Source: Mycobacterium hubeiense (lineage in GTDB: Bacteria; Actinomycetota; Actinomycetes; Mycobacteriales; Mycobacteriaceae). Taken from it: a stretch of 64,000 nucleotides of DNA. Numbering within the stretch: the first letter of the stretch is position 1; every line of letters begins with the position of its first letter. The stretch is taken from contig NZ_PIZU01000016.1 in NCBI RefSeq assembly GCF_002838065.1, positions 1 to 64,000 on the forward strand, read 5' to 3'. The notes under the pieces were generated by a model. The model saw only the letters and a list, made by a program, of their open reading frames with translations, had not been told where the DNA came from and made no database searches. Shown piece by piece: positions 57,138-64,000 of the stretch. Both the position numbers and the translations under genes were made by a program.

Positions 57138-58331
57138 TCAGGGCAGCACGAGCCGCAGCCGCTCCCACCCGCGCACCGTGGACGTCGGCGCCAGCTGGGC
57201 GGTGTCGTAGTCGATGTCCCATTCAGGGAAGCGGTTGAGCAGCTCGTCGAGCGCGACCCGGCCTTCCAATCGCGCGAGGTTCGCGCCGAGGCAATAGTGC
57301 AGGCCCTTGCCGAAGGTGAGGTGGCTGATGTTGTCGCGGTGGATGTCGAATCGGTCGGGATCGGTGTATCGCCGCGGGTCGCGGTTGGCCGCGCCGAACA
57401 GCAGCAACATCGCGCTCCCGGCGGGCACGGTGGTCTCGTAGCACTCGAAATCCTTTGCCATCCAACGGGCTACGTGCGGGCCGGTGGGCTCGAAGCGCAG
57501 CGTCTCGTCGACCGTCCGCGTCAACAGCGACCGGTCTTCGTACACCTCACGCCGTTGGTCGGGATGTTCGGCGAGCACCTTCGCGAGCCAGCCGATCAGC
57601 CGTCCGGTCGTCTCGTTGCCGGCGCCGGCCACCACCTGCGTGTAGTGCAGCACCTCTTTACGGGTCAGCTTGCGGGTCACGCCCTGCTCGTCTTCGAACT
57701 CGACGTTGAGCAGTGCCGTCATCAGGTCGTCGGAGGGATTCTTCGAGCGCCATTCGACGTAGTCGGCGTAGATGCGGCCGTCGGCGATCTTGTCGGCCTG
57801 CACCACCTTCATCGGCGCGCCCGGCCTGGTGCGCAGATTCGCGTCATTGGCGTCGCGAACCGAAATCTGTTCGGACTCAGGGATGCCCAGCAGCATGCCG
57901 ATGACGCGCATCGGCATCATCGACGCGAGTTCTGCGATGATGTCGAAGCCGTCCGACCCGACCCACGGGTCCAGGCAGGCGACGCAGTACGCGCGGATCT
58001 GGTCCTCGATCTCCGCCATCCGCCGCGGCGTGAACACCCGTGACATCAATCCGCGCAGCATCGTGTGCACCGGCGGGTCTTCGAACATCATCACGCCCTT
58101 GGGCATGTCGAAGTCCGACTTCACCAGCTCGAGGATGTCACTTCGACTGTTGGAGAACGTCTCCCAGTTCGACAGCGCTTTCTCGACGTCGGCGTGACGG
58201 GAAAGCGCCCAGAAGTCGTAGCGCTCGTTGTAGTAAATCGGCGCTTCCTCGCGCAGCCGCGCGTACGTCGGGTAGGGATCCGCCACAATGTCGACGTCGT
58301 ATGGGTCGTAATAGACTGCGGTTGCGGTCAT
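57138..58331 (-). CDS. Cytochrome P450
   Basis: 397 residues from ATG 58331, overlapping the SDR stop by 4 bases. I-helix AGAGNETTGRLIGWL with the acid-alcohol-like ET pair, ExxR in VDETLRFEP, PERF-like DPDRFDIHRD, and heme loop LTFGKGLHYCLGANLARLEG with the axial Cys. A normal bacterial class P450, full length. Coupled translation with a mycofactocin-type SDR suggests both act on one alcohol or steroid-like substrate. Ferredoxin is not in the vicinity. Confidence 0.93.
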   Translation of the reverse strand: MTATAVYYDPYDVDIVADPYPTYARLREEAPIYYNERYDFWALSRHADVEKALSNWETFSNSRSDILELVKSDFDMPKGVMMFEDPPVHTMLRGLMSRVFTPRRMAEIEDQIRAYCVACLDPWVGSDGFDIIAELASMMPMRVIGMLLGIPESEQISVRDANDANLRTRPGAPMKVVQADKIADGRIYADYVEWRSKNPSDDLMTALLNVEFEDEQGVTRKLTRKEVLHYTQVVAGAGNETTGRLIGWLAKVLAEHPDQRREVYEDRSLLTRTVDETLRFEPTGPHVARWMAKDFECYETTVPAGSAMLLLFGAANRDPRRYTDPDRFDIHRDNISHLTFGKGLHYCLGANLARLEGRVALDELLNRFPEWDIDYDTAQLAPTSTVRGWERLRLVLP

Positions 58332-59170
58332 TTCAGAAGGCTGCCTGCATCGACGGGAAGGGTCACACCGGTGATGTAGCGCGCCTCGTCGGAGGCCAGG
58401 AACAACACCGCATTGCTGATGTCGGCCGGGGTCACCCACGGGATCGGCAGGAAGTGGAACGACTGGCAGATGGGCGCAAGGTCGTCGGGGCCGGGATTCT
58501 CCAGGTCGGGCCGAAACAGCCGGTACGTCGACTCGTTCATCAGCAGCGGGCTGTTCACGTGGGTCGGATGGATGGTGTTGACGCGGATCGAGTGCTGGCC
58601 CAATTCGACTGCGAACGTGCGCATCAGGCCGACCACGCCGTGCTTGGCCGCAATGTAGTGGCCCACTTGCGGATAGGCTTTCAAGCCGCCGACCGAGCTG
58701 GTGATGATGACCGAGCCGCCCCGACCGCCCGCCAGCAGATGCGGGACGCCCGCCTTGACGGTCTTCCATACACCGCCGAGGTTGACGTCGAGGGTCTCGT
58801 TCCAGCTCGCCTCGGGCATCTTGTGCAGTTTGACGCCGGTGGTCCCGATCCCTGCGTTGGCGACGATGATGTCGAGGCGGCCGAGTTGTTCGACACCGCT
58901 GTCGACGGCGGACTTGAGCGCAGCGAAGTCGCGGACGTCGACTTCGGCGGTGACGACGCGGCGGTCGAGATTCTTGACCATGTCCGCCGTCTCGGCGAGG
59001 TCCTCCGGTGTGGCGGGCGGCGCGGGCGAATCGTCGAACCCGCGGCAGATGTCGACGGCGATGATGTCGGCGCCCTCTTCCGCCAACCGCACTGCGTGGC
59101 TGCGGCCTTGGCCGCGCGCGGCCCCGGTAATGAATGCGACCTTGCCGTCGACCCGTCCAGCCACTCGCAC
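58328..59170 (-). CDS. Mycofactocin-coupled SDR (TIGR03971 type)
   Basis: 280 residues. The start VDGKVAFITGAARGQGRSHAV and ADIIAVDICRGF are hallmarks of this SDR class, whose bound NAD is not exchanged and which passes electrons to mycofactocin. Catalytic ITSSVGGLKAYPQVGHYIAAKHGVVGLMR holds Ser, Tyr and Lys. The end ITGVTLPVDAGSLLK is usual. It oxidises an alcohol; the P450 4 bases on would act before or after it. Its promoter shares a perfect palindrome with the divergent TetR gene. Confidence 0.92.
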   Translation of the reverse strand: MRVAGRVDGKVAFITGAARGQGRSHAVRLAEEGADIIAVDICRGFDDSPAPPATPEDLAETADMVKNLDRRVVTAEVDVRDFAALKSAVDSGVEQLGRLDIIVANAGIGTTGVKLHKMPEASWNETLDVNLGGVWKTVKAGVPHLLAGGRGGSVIITSSVGGLKAYPQVGHYIAAKHGVVGLMRTFAVELGQHSIRVNTIHPTHVNSPLLMNESTYRLFRPDLENPGPDDLAPICQSFHFLPIPWVTPADISNAVLFLASDEARYITGVTLPVDAGSLLK

Positions 59171-59180
59171 CCCTCGGTTG

Positions 59181-59196
59181 TTGGGCGATCGCCCAA
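59181..59196. promoter_or_regulatory. Perfect 16-base palindrome, TetR operator candidate
   Basis: TTGGGCGATCGCCCAA lies in the 42-base space between the SDR start (59170, leftward) and the TetR gene start (59213, rightward). It covers the likely leader of both genes. A TetR dimer bound here would repress both. Binding by the adjacent TetR is inferred. Confidence 0.7.
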
Positions 59197-59212
59197 TATC
59201 TAGGCTGACGCC

Positions 59213-59806
59213 ATGTCTAGCAGCCCCGCCGAAGGAGGGTCAAGGGCTGTTCGCGAGTCGGCCACCCGTCGGGCATTGATCCAGGCGACCGCCCAGATCA
59301 TGCTCGACGAGGGCTACGCCGCGGCGACCTCTCGACGGGTCGCGGCCAAGGCCGGAGTTCGGCCAGCCTTGGTGCACTATTACTTCCCCAGCATGGACGA
59401 CCTGTATCTGGCCGTGCTACGGGCGGGCGCCGAGGTCAACCTGCACCGCCAGCGGGACGCCCTCACCGAGGAGGCGCCGCTGCACGCGCTGTGGCGACTC
59501 AACAGCACGCAGGGCGCCCATCTCTGGATGGAGTTCATGGCGCTGGCCAATCACCGCAAAGCGATCCGCAGCGAAATCGCCTCCTACGCCGATCGATTCC
59601 GCGATCTCGAGGAGTCCGCGCTCGCCATGGCCTTGCACGCCCACCAGGTCGACGTCGACGAGTTCCCTCCCGTGGTGATGTCGATGATCGTCGCCAGCCT
59701 CGCCCGCATCCTGCTGCTCGAACGCGGCCTCGGCATCACCCGCGGTCATGCCGAGGCGCAGGAGTTCATCGACCGCTACCTCGATCGATTCGATCTGCCC
59801 TCATAG
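59213..59806 (+). CDS. TetR-family repressor of the SDR–P450 pair
   Basis: 197 residues. HTH: RRALIQATAQIMLDEGYAAATSRRVAAKAGVRPALVHYYFPSMDDLYLAVL, seen as the three helices at about 17-65. The ligand domain (ALWRLNSTQGAHLWMEFMALANHRK) is typical. Divergent from the SDR-P450 operon with only 42 bases between, including a perfect palindrome. It probably responds to the substrate of those enzymes. Confidence 0.9.
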   Translation: MSSSPAEGGSRAVRESATRRALIQATAQIMLDEGYAAATSRRVAAKAGVRPALVHYYFPSMDDLYLAVLRAGAEVNLHRQRDALTEEAPLHALWRLNSTQGAHLWMEFMALANHRKAIRSEIASYADRFRDLEESALAMALHAHQVDVDEFPPVVMSMIVASLARILLLERGLGITRGHAEAQEFIDRYLDRFDLPS

Positions 59807-59808
59807 CG

Positions 59809-60243
59809 TCACGCGGTCAGGGTCCGCGCCCGCGAGCGAAACGTCTCGACGGTCGCGGCGTCGGCGTCCACCACACCCGCTGCTCGTAAGGCGGCCTCTT
59901 TGAACACCCGGGCGGCGGAGCTGAGCCGGTACTGGACGCGGCCCGTATCGCCGGTGTCCGCCGCGCGGCCCCACAGCAGCACCTCTGCGGCGTCGACATC
60001 ACGCAACTGGTCGTACAGGTCCGCGCATACCGCCAGCGTTTGCACGAAATCGGCCGGCCGTGAAGCTGTTTCGGCGCCGAGTATCACCAGGGGCGTGGGG
60101 TCGGCCGGTTCACGCAGAGCGACGGTGACTTTCCAGCCCGCCATCGAGCGGTCGAACAAGTACCCACCGGCATTGCGGACGACGTCGAGCACCGTCGGGG
60201 CGACGATGTGCAGGCGGTAGCTCAGCGGTGCATCGGATGTCAT
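59809..60243 (-). CDS. Conserved hypothetical protein
   Basis: 144 residues, no signal peptide or membrane helix. PLSYRLHIVAPTVLDVVRNAGGYLFDRSMAGWKVTVAL, in parts, begins a mixed alpha/beta domain; VLLWGRAADTGDTGRVQYRLSSAARVFKEAAL ends it. I do not recognise a family beyond similarity to actinobacterial hypothetical proteins. It is convergent with the TetR gene, 2 bases apart. Confidence 0.55.
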   Translation of the reverse strand: MTSDAPLSYRLHIVAPTVLDVVRNAGGYLFDRSMAGWKVTVALREPADPTPLVILGAETASRPADFVQTLAVCADLYDQLRDVDAAEVLLWGRAADTGDTGRVQYRLSSAARVFKEAALRAAGVVDADAATVETFRSRARTLTA

Positions 60244-60331
60244 CGCAGCACTCCGCCTCCGCCTCGGTTCCTGAACCGTATCCCGTTGGGCTTACTATAT
60301 GTGGCACTATAGCGTGCGGCCACTAGGTGGA

Positions 60332-60447
60332 CCGGGCGGCATGCCCGCCCGCGATAACAATTCGATTACCGTCCAGATCACGATCATTTAAGGCTTGCCG
60401 GGAAATCTTGAGAGATTTCACAATTCGGCGACCGATCTGGTCGCCGA
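60332..60447. repeat. Two hairpins in the leader region of the hemophore gene
   Basis: CGGGCGG-catgc-CCGCCCG (60332-60350) and TCGGCGACC-gatct-GGTCGCCGA (60425-60447) have perfect arms of 7 and 9 bases. They lie in the 374-base region 60244-60617 between two genes, unusually AT-rich for this genome, with no ORF I would call. The first may end a transcript (no U-run); the second, 170 bases before the hemophore start, may be an operator or a 5'-leader hairpin. No clear iron box was found. Confidence 0.45.
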
Positions 60448-60617
60448 CTTATCGAATTGCGGTGAAATTGCGACGAATATCACGCCGCGCAGATGTAACA
60501 CTTCCGGCGCCACTGAATGCGGCTTGTGCAGGATGTTTAGCGCGTGGCGAAGGCGGCTACTTTGGATTGCGGGACGGGGAATCACAATCCCAAATTGCAA
60601 TCTGAAGGAAACTGATC

Positions 60618-60956
60618 ATGAAATTCAGTGGTATCACTGCGCGCCGGAAAATGGCCGGTGCATCTGCGGGCCTGCTGCTCGGGGGGATCGCGGCCGCCAC
60701 CATCGCGGCGCCAACCGCCGCCGCGGCCCCGGCCGGCTGTAGCGCCAGCGAGCTCAGCGGCACCGTCAGTGCCGTGATGGGCGAGGCGCGTCAGTACCTC
60801 AACAGCCATCCCGGTGCCAACCAGGCCGTCACCGCGGCGTTCAACCAGCCGCGTGAGCAGGCGGCGGCGAATCTGCGCGGCTACTTCACCGCCAACCCGC
60901 AGGAGTACTACGACCTGCGCGGCATCCTGGCGCCGATCGGCGACAAGCAACGCTAG
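60618..60956 (+). CDS. Hemophore-related secreted protein with early amber stop
   Basis: 112 residues with ribosome site GAAGGAAA upstream. The signal peptide (MKFSGITARRKMAGASAGLL to TAAAAPAG) ends before Cys41 (GCSASELSG). The helical body (GTVSAVMGEARQYLNSHPGA, then FTANPQEYYDLRGILAPIGDK) fits the hemophore-related family of mycobacterial heme-binding proteins such as Rv0203. That family ends in a second Cys after a basic pair. Here TAG (60954-60956) comes just before it, and reading on gives C-NVTVLPPELSSAYDQFMAG and TGA at 61017-61019. So a CAG to TAG change probably cut 21 residues and the disulfide partner. Confidence 0.8.
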   Translation: MKFSGITARRKMAGASAGLLLGGIAAATIAAPTAAAAPAGCSASELSGTVSAVMGEARQYLNSHPGANQAVTAAFNQPREQAAANLRGYFTANPQEYYDLRGILAPIGDKQR

Positions 60957-61040
60957 TGCAATGTGACGGTGTTGCCGCCGGAGCTGTCGTCGGCCTACGA
61001 CCAGTTCATGGCCGGCTGATTCCGGCACGACCGGGACACG

Positions 61041-61081
61041 ACAACCCGCCGCTGCAGCCCCGCTGTGGCGGCGGGTTGTCC
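61041..61081 (+). terminator. Intrinsic terminator after the hemophore gene
   Basis: GACAACCCGCCGC (61041-61053) and GCGGCGGGTTGTC (61069-61081) form a perfect 13-base stem with a 15-base loop, followed by CGTTTCG. It starts 22 bases after the ancestral stop (61019) and ends before the nitrobindin-like GTG start at 61110. The T-run is short, as is usual in mycobacterial terminators. Confidence 0.8.
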
Positions 61082-61109
61082 GTTTCGCACCGCGCCGTAC
61101 GCTGACGAC

Positions 61110-61595
61110 GTGGCCGAGCTCCATCCCGACATTGCTGCGCTGGCTCCCCTGCTGGGCACGTGGTCCGGTGAGGGCGCCGGCGAGTACCCGACCATTGAGC
61201 CGTTCGAATACGTCGAAGAAGTCACCTTCGGCCACGTCGGAAAGCCGTTTCTGGCCTACAGCCAACGCACCAAGGCCAAAGATGACGGCCGCCCGCTGCA
61301 CGCCGAAACCGGCTACCTGCGCGTCCCGTCGCCGAGCCGAGTGGAAATGGTGCTTGCCCATCCGACCGGAATCACCGAAATCCAGGAGGGCACACTGTCG
61401 CTTCGCGAAGCATCGATCGTGATGGAGCTGCACGCGACGACAATCGGGCTCACCGCCACCGCCAAAGACGTGACGGCGCTGAGCCGTTCGATCCGCGTCG
61501 ACGGCGACGAGCTCACCTACACCGTCCGGATGGGCGCGGTGGGTCAACCCCTGCAACACCATCTGGCCGCGACACTGCATAGGAAGCCAACGTGA
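61110..61595 (+). CDS. Nitrobindin-like heme protein (peroxynitrite isomerase family)
   Basis: About 161 residues from GTG 61110; an earlier in-frame start at 61065 would lie in the terminator. Beta-barrel signature LLGTWSGEGAGEYPTIEPFEY near 14-34 (GxWxGxG), RPLHAETGYLRVP and VMELHATTIGLTATAKDV. The C-terminal HHLAATLHRKP holds the likely heme-ligand His. Family members bind heme b and isomerise peroxynitrite to nitrate (Rv2717c in M. tuberculosis). Stop overlaps the next start by 4 bases (GTGA). Confidence 0.85.
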   Translation: MAELHPDIAALAPLLGTWSGEGAGEYPTIEPFEYVEEVTFGHVGKPFLAYSQRTKAKDDGRPLHAETGYLRVPSPSRVEMVLAHPTGITEIQEGTLSLREASIVMELHATTIGLTATAKDVTALSRSIRVDGDELTYTVRMGAVGQPLQHHLAATLHRKPT

Positions 61596-62845
61596 CCATC
61601 CCCCAAACGCTGGACGGCAGAATCCGGGTGCCGGCCGACCTCGATTCCGTCACCGCCATCGGTGAAGAAGACCACTCCGGCATCGACCCCGCCGCTGTCG
61701 AGCGGATCTGGCAGGCCGCGCGGCACTGGTATGAGGCCGGCATGCACCCGGCCATCCAGGTGTGCCTGCGGCACAACGGAAAAGTGATCCTCAACCGCGC
61801 GATCGGGCATGGCTGGGGCAATGCACCCACCGATCCGCCCGAAGCGGAAAAGGTCCCCGTCACAACCGAAACGCCGTTCTGCGTGTACTCCGCCGCCAAG
61901 GCGATCACCACCACGGTCGTGCACATGCTCGTCGAACGCGGGGTCTTCTCGCTCGACGACCGGGTCTGCGAGTACCTACCCAACTACACCAGCCACGGCA
62001 AGGACCGCACGACGATCCGCCACGTGATGACGCACAGCGCCGGCGTGCCGTTCCCGACGGGGCCACGACCAGACGTCACCCGCGCCGACGACAGCGAATA
62101 CGCCCGCGAACAGTTGGCCAAACTGAAACCGCTCTACCGGCCGGGCCGTGTCCACATCTATCACGCGTTGACGTGGGGGCCGCTGGTCCGCGAGATCGTC
62201 GCGGCCGCGGCCGGTAAGAGCATCCGCGAGATCCTGGCCACCGAGATCCTCGAGCCGCTCGGCTTCCGGTGGACGAATTACGGTGTGGCACCGGAGGATG
62301 TGCCGCTCGTCGCGCCGAGCCACGCCACCGGCAAGCCCTTACCGCCACCGATCCGGGCGGCCTTCCGCAAGGCGGTCGGCGGCACGCTGCACGAGATCAT
62401 CCCGTTCTCCAACGACCCGTTGTTCCTCACCACGATCATCCCGTCGTCCAACACCGTCTCCACCGCCGACGAGTTGTCCCGCTTCGCCGAGATCCTGCGG
62501 CGCGGTGGCGAACTCGACGGCGTGCGCATCATGCAACCCGAAACTTTATGGGCTGCAACAAAGGAATGCCGGCGGCTGCGACCGGATCTGGCGACCGGTC
62601 TGGTGCCGCTGCGCTGGGGCACCGGATACATGTTGGGCTCTAAGCGGTTCGGTCCGTTCGGCCGCAATGCGCCGGCGGCGTTCGGACACACCGGATTGGT
62701 CAACATCGCGGTGTGGGCCGACCCGTCGCGGGGTCTCGCCGCAGGGGTCATCAGCAGCGGGAAACCCGGCAACCATCGCGAGGCCAACCGCTACCCCGCC
62801 CTGCTGGACCGCATCGCCGCCGAGATCCCGGTCATCGAGACGTAG
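61592..62845 (+). CDS. Serine hydrolase (beta-lactamase/EstB class C fold)
   Basis: 417 residues from GTG 61592. Catalytic SxxK in CVYSAAKAITTTVVHML near 105, the Tyr of YxN-like IYHALTWGPLVREIV near 190, and the HxG-type FGHTGLVNIAVWADP near 370. No signal peptide, so intracellular. Fits the mycobacterial esterase/lipase group with penicillin-binding fold (EstB, LipL-like). The last codons (PVIET, stop at 62845) coincide with the break point of the split-barrel remnant on the other strand, so its end may have been remade by a deletion. Confidence 0.88.
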   Translation: MTIPQTLDGRIRVPADLDSVTAIGEEDHSGIDPAAVERIWQAARHWYEAGMHPAIQVCLRHNGKVILNRAIGHGWGNAPTDPPEAEKVPVTTETPFCVYSAAKAITTTVVHMLVERGVFSLDDRVCEYLPNYTSHGKDRTTIRHVMTHSAGVPFPTGPRPDVTRADDSEYAREQLAKLKPLYRPGRVHIYHALTWGPLVREIVAAAAGKSIREILATEILEPLGFRWTNYGVAPEDVPLVAPSHATGKPLPPPIRAAFRKAVGGTLHEIIPFSNDPLFLTTIIPSSNTVSTADELSRFAEILRRGGELDGVRIMQPETLWAATKECRRLRPDLATGLVPLRWGTGYMLGSKRFGPFGRNAPAAFGHTGLVNIAVWADPSRGLAAGVISSGKPGNHREANRYPALLDRIAAEIPVIET

Positions 62846-62979
62846 ATGACGTCGGCGTCGGCGTCGTAGTACGGCGTCACCGGCGACAACTGCGGCATAC
62901 CGTTCGACTTGATCGTGGCCAGCACGCCGAGTCGCGCGTCGGCCAAAAGCGCACGCGGGTTGAATGGGGAGTCGGTCAC
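62836..62979 (-). pseudogene. N-terminal remnant of an F420-type PPOX oxidoreductase
   Basis: From GTG 62979 about 48 codons read as the start of a split-barrel oxidoreductase: VTDSPFNPRALLADARLG, VLATIKSNGMPQLSPVTPYY, DADADVIYVSMT. This is like the first two strands of Rv1155-type F420-dependent proteins. After that the frame runs into the reverse strand of the serine hydrolase 3' end and loses similarity, stopping at 62791. The remaining two thirds of the domain are missing from the window. A deletion that joined the two genes explains it. Confidence 0.7.
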
Positions 62980-63029
62980 ACCCTGCCCAACCGTTGACCG
63001 CGCGCTCGCTATTCCTCCGGAGGCACACG

Positions 63030-64000
63030 ATGGACGAACCCATCCGCAACGATCACGCCGAGCTGTTGCGCCGGCGTGCGCTGACCGAGGATGCCGCCCG
63101 GCCCGACGCCGTCGCACGCCGGCACGCGGCGAACGGACGCACGGCACGCGAGAACATCGCCGACCTCGTCGACCCCGGTTCGTTCGTGGAGTACGGCCGC
63201 TTCGTCATCGCCGCCCAGCGGTTCCGCCGCGACGTCGACGACCTCATCGCCCGCACGCCCGCCGACGGTCTGGTGGCCGGCACCGCGCGCGTCGACGGCG
63301 GGGCGTGCGCGGTGCTGTCCTACGACTACACCGTGCTCGCCGGTACGCAGGGCGTGCTCGGGCACCGCAAGAAGGACCGGCTGTTCGACATCATCGAACG
63401 GATGCGGCTGCCGACGGTGTTCTTCGCCGAGGGCGGTGGCGGACGACCCGGCGACACCGACTATCCGACGGTGTCGTCACTGGAAGTGCGCGCGTTCAAA
63501 CTGTGGGCTGCGCTGTCGGGACTGGTGCCGCGCATCGCGATCGTGAAGGGACGATGCTTCGCGGGCAATGCCGTCATCGCCGGGTGCGCCGACCTGATCG
63601 TGGCCACCGAAGACGCGTCGATCGGCATGGGCGGCCCGGCGATGATCGCCGGCGGCGGGCTCGGCGACGTGCACCCCGACGTGGTCGGGCCGATCTCCGT
63701 GCAGGCGCCCAACGGGGTGGTCGACGTCGTCGTCGCAGACGAGGCGGCCGCCGTCGTCGTCACCAAACACCTCCTGGGCTATTTCCAGGGTGCGACGGAG
63801 CCGGGTGTCGCCGCCGATCAAACCGCCTTGCGCACATTGGTTCCCGAGCGCGCGCGACGCGCCTACCACGTCGGCCCGATCATCGAGACGCTCGCCGACG
63901 AAGGTTCGGTGACATTTCTGCGGGAGCGGTTCGCACCGGAGATGGTGACGGCGCTGGCCCGCATCGACGGCCGCGCGGTCGGCGTCATCGCCAACAACAC
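63030..64000 (+). CDS. Acyl-CoA carboxylase, carboxyltransferase subunit (cut by window edge)
   Basis: 323 codons to the end of the window, no stop. Start ATG 63030 follows CCGGAGG. Opening residues are MDEPIRNDHAELLRRRAL. The carboxyltransferase fold is clear: NGRTARENIADLVDPGSFVE, YDYTVLAGTQGVLGHRKKDRL (first oxyanion loop, GxxGxxxHxK), LPTVFFAEGGGGRPGDT, and GRCFAGNAVIAGCADLIVA, then ASIGMGGPAMIAGGGLG (second). Relatives are full enzymes of about 500 residues that carboxylate acetyl-, propionyl- or longer acyl-CoA with a biotin subunit. The biotin subunit is not in view. Confidence 0.88.
   Translation, partial: MDEPIRNDHAELLRRRALTEDAARPDAVARRHAANGRTARENIADLVDPGSFVEYGRFVIAAQRFRRDVDDLIARTPADGLVAGTARVDGGACAVLSYDYTVLAGTQGVLGHRKKDRLFDIIERMRLPTVFFAEGGGGRPGDTDYPTVSSLEVRAFKLWAALSGLVPRIAIVKGRCFAGNAVIAGCADLIVATEDASIGMGGPAMIAGGGLGDVHPDVVGPISVQAPNGVVDVVVADEAAAVVVTKHLLGYFQGATEPGVAADQTALRTLVPERARRAYHVGPIIETLADEGSVTFLRERFAPEMVTALARIDGRAVGVIANN

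Noticed and set aside
58040..59203. 387-codon rightward frame over P450 and SDR
   Set aside because: Antisense shadow; both leftward genes carry complete motifs and coupled starts.

Overview
The window looks like chromosome of a Mycolicibacterium/Mycobacterium species, probably a fast grower. It is GC-rich and carries family markers that together are typical of mycobacteria: a MymT-type copper metallothionein, a PncA nicotinamidase nearly matching the M. tuberculosis enzyme, TreS and maltokinase of the GlgE pathway, a mycofactocin-coupled SDR, F420-type split-barrel oxidoreductases, a hemophore-like secreted protein, EF-G2 and a PrrB-like sensor kinase. The mix of rhomboid (Rv0110-like), EF-G2 (Rv0120c-like), TreS (Rv0126-like) and maltokinase (Rv0127-like) recalls one M. 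tuberculosis region.

Positions 1 to about 14770 are accessory DNA. From the left it holds the start of a DDE transposase with its DUF6431 partner, then a leftward catabolic operon (NTF2-like protein, EphD-like epoxide hydrolase, second alpha/beta hydrolase, NAD(P)-binding reductase). Divergent to it is an FMN-dependent alpha-hydroxyacid oxidase coupled to an HxlR/MerR-TipA chimera. An IS256-family element cuts that chimera in two. Next come an extra atpE (c subunit of ATP synthase) and a leftward five-gene unit: unknown protein, Xre-ImmA metallopeptidase, two tyrosine recombinases and a TnpC-like protein, resembling the Tn554 tri-recombinase module. The right boundary falls inside an Orn/Lys/Arg decarboxylase gene, of which only the 3' part remains at 14768-15532. 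The 5' part is expected to the left of this window.

Positions 14.8 to 64 kb look like core chromosome. They hold: a four-gene membrane/lipoprotein (cupredoxin-like) operon; a PAS-ANTAR regulator; pncA; glgX; a TetR gene with an acyl-CoA dehydrogenase pair; the treS-mak operon; an XRE regulator, a HugZ-like protein and mymT hidden on the opposite strand; an OPRTase-like gene; EF-G2; a frameshifted P450; a PucR/mmsA/aminotransferase/MHS transporter block suited to beta-alanine or a related amine; an MpaB-type oxygenase between two paralogous small membrane proteins; glycerate kinase; rhomboid and GtrA; an NTF2/DUF1214-like/SDR operon; an orphan PrrB-like kinase; a TetR-controlled SDR-P450 pair; and at the right edge a hemophore gene with an early amber stop, a nitrobindin-like gene, a serine hydrolase and a truncated acyl-CoA carboxylase.

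Several genes are in decay: the HxlR/MerR chimera, the TipAS fragment, the decarboxylase, a P450, a TetR gene without its HTH, a split-barrel oxidoreductase remnant and the hemophore. I saw no tRNA, rRNA or CRISPR array. All family assignments are from reading motifs; no search was run.
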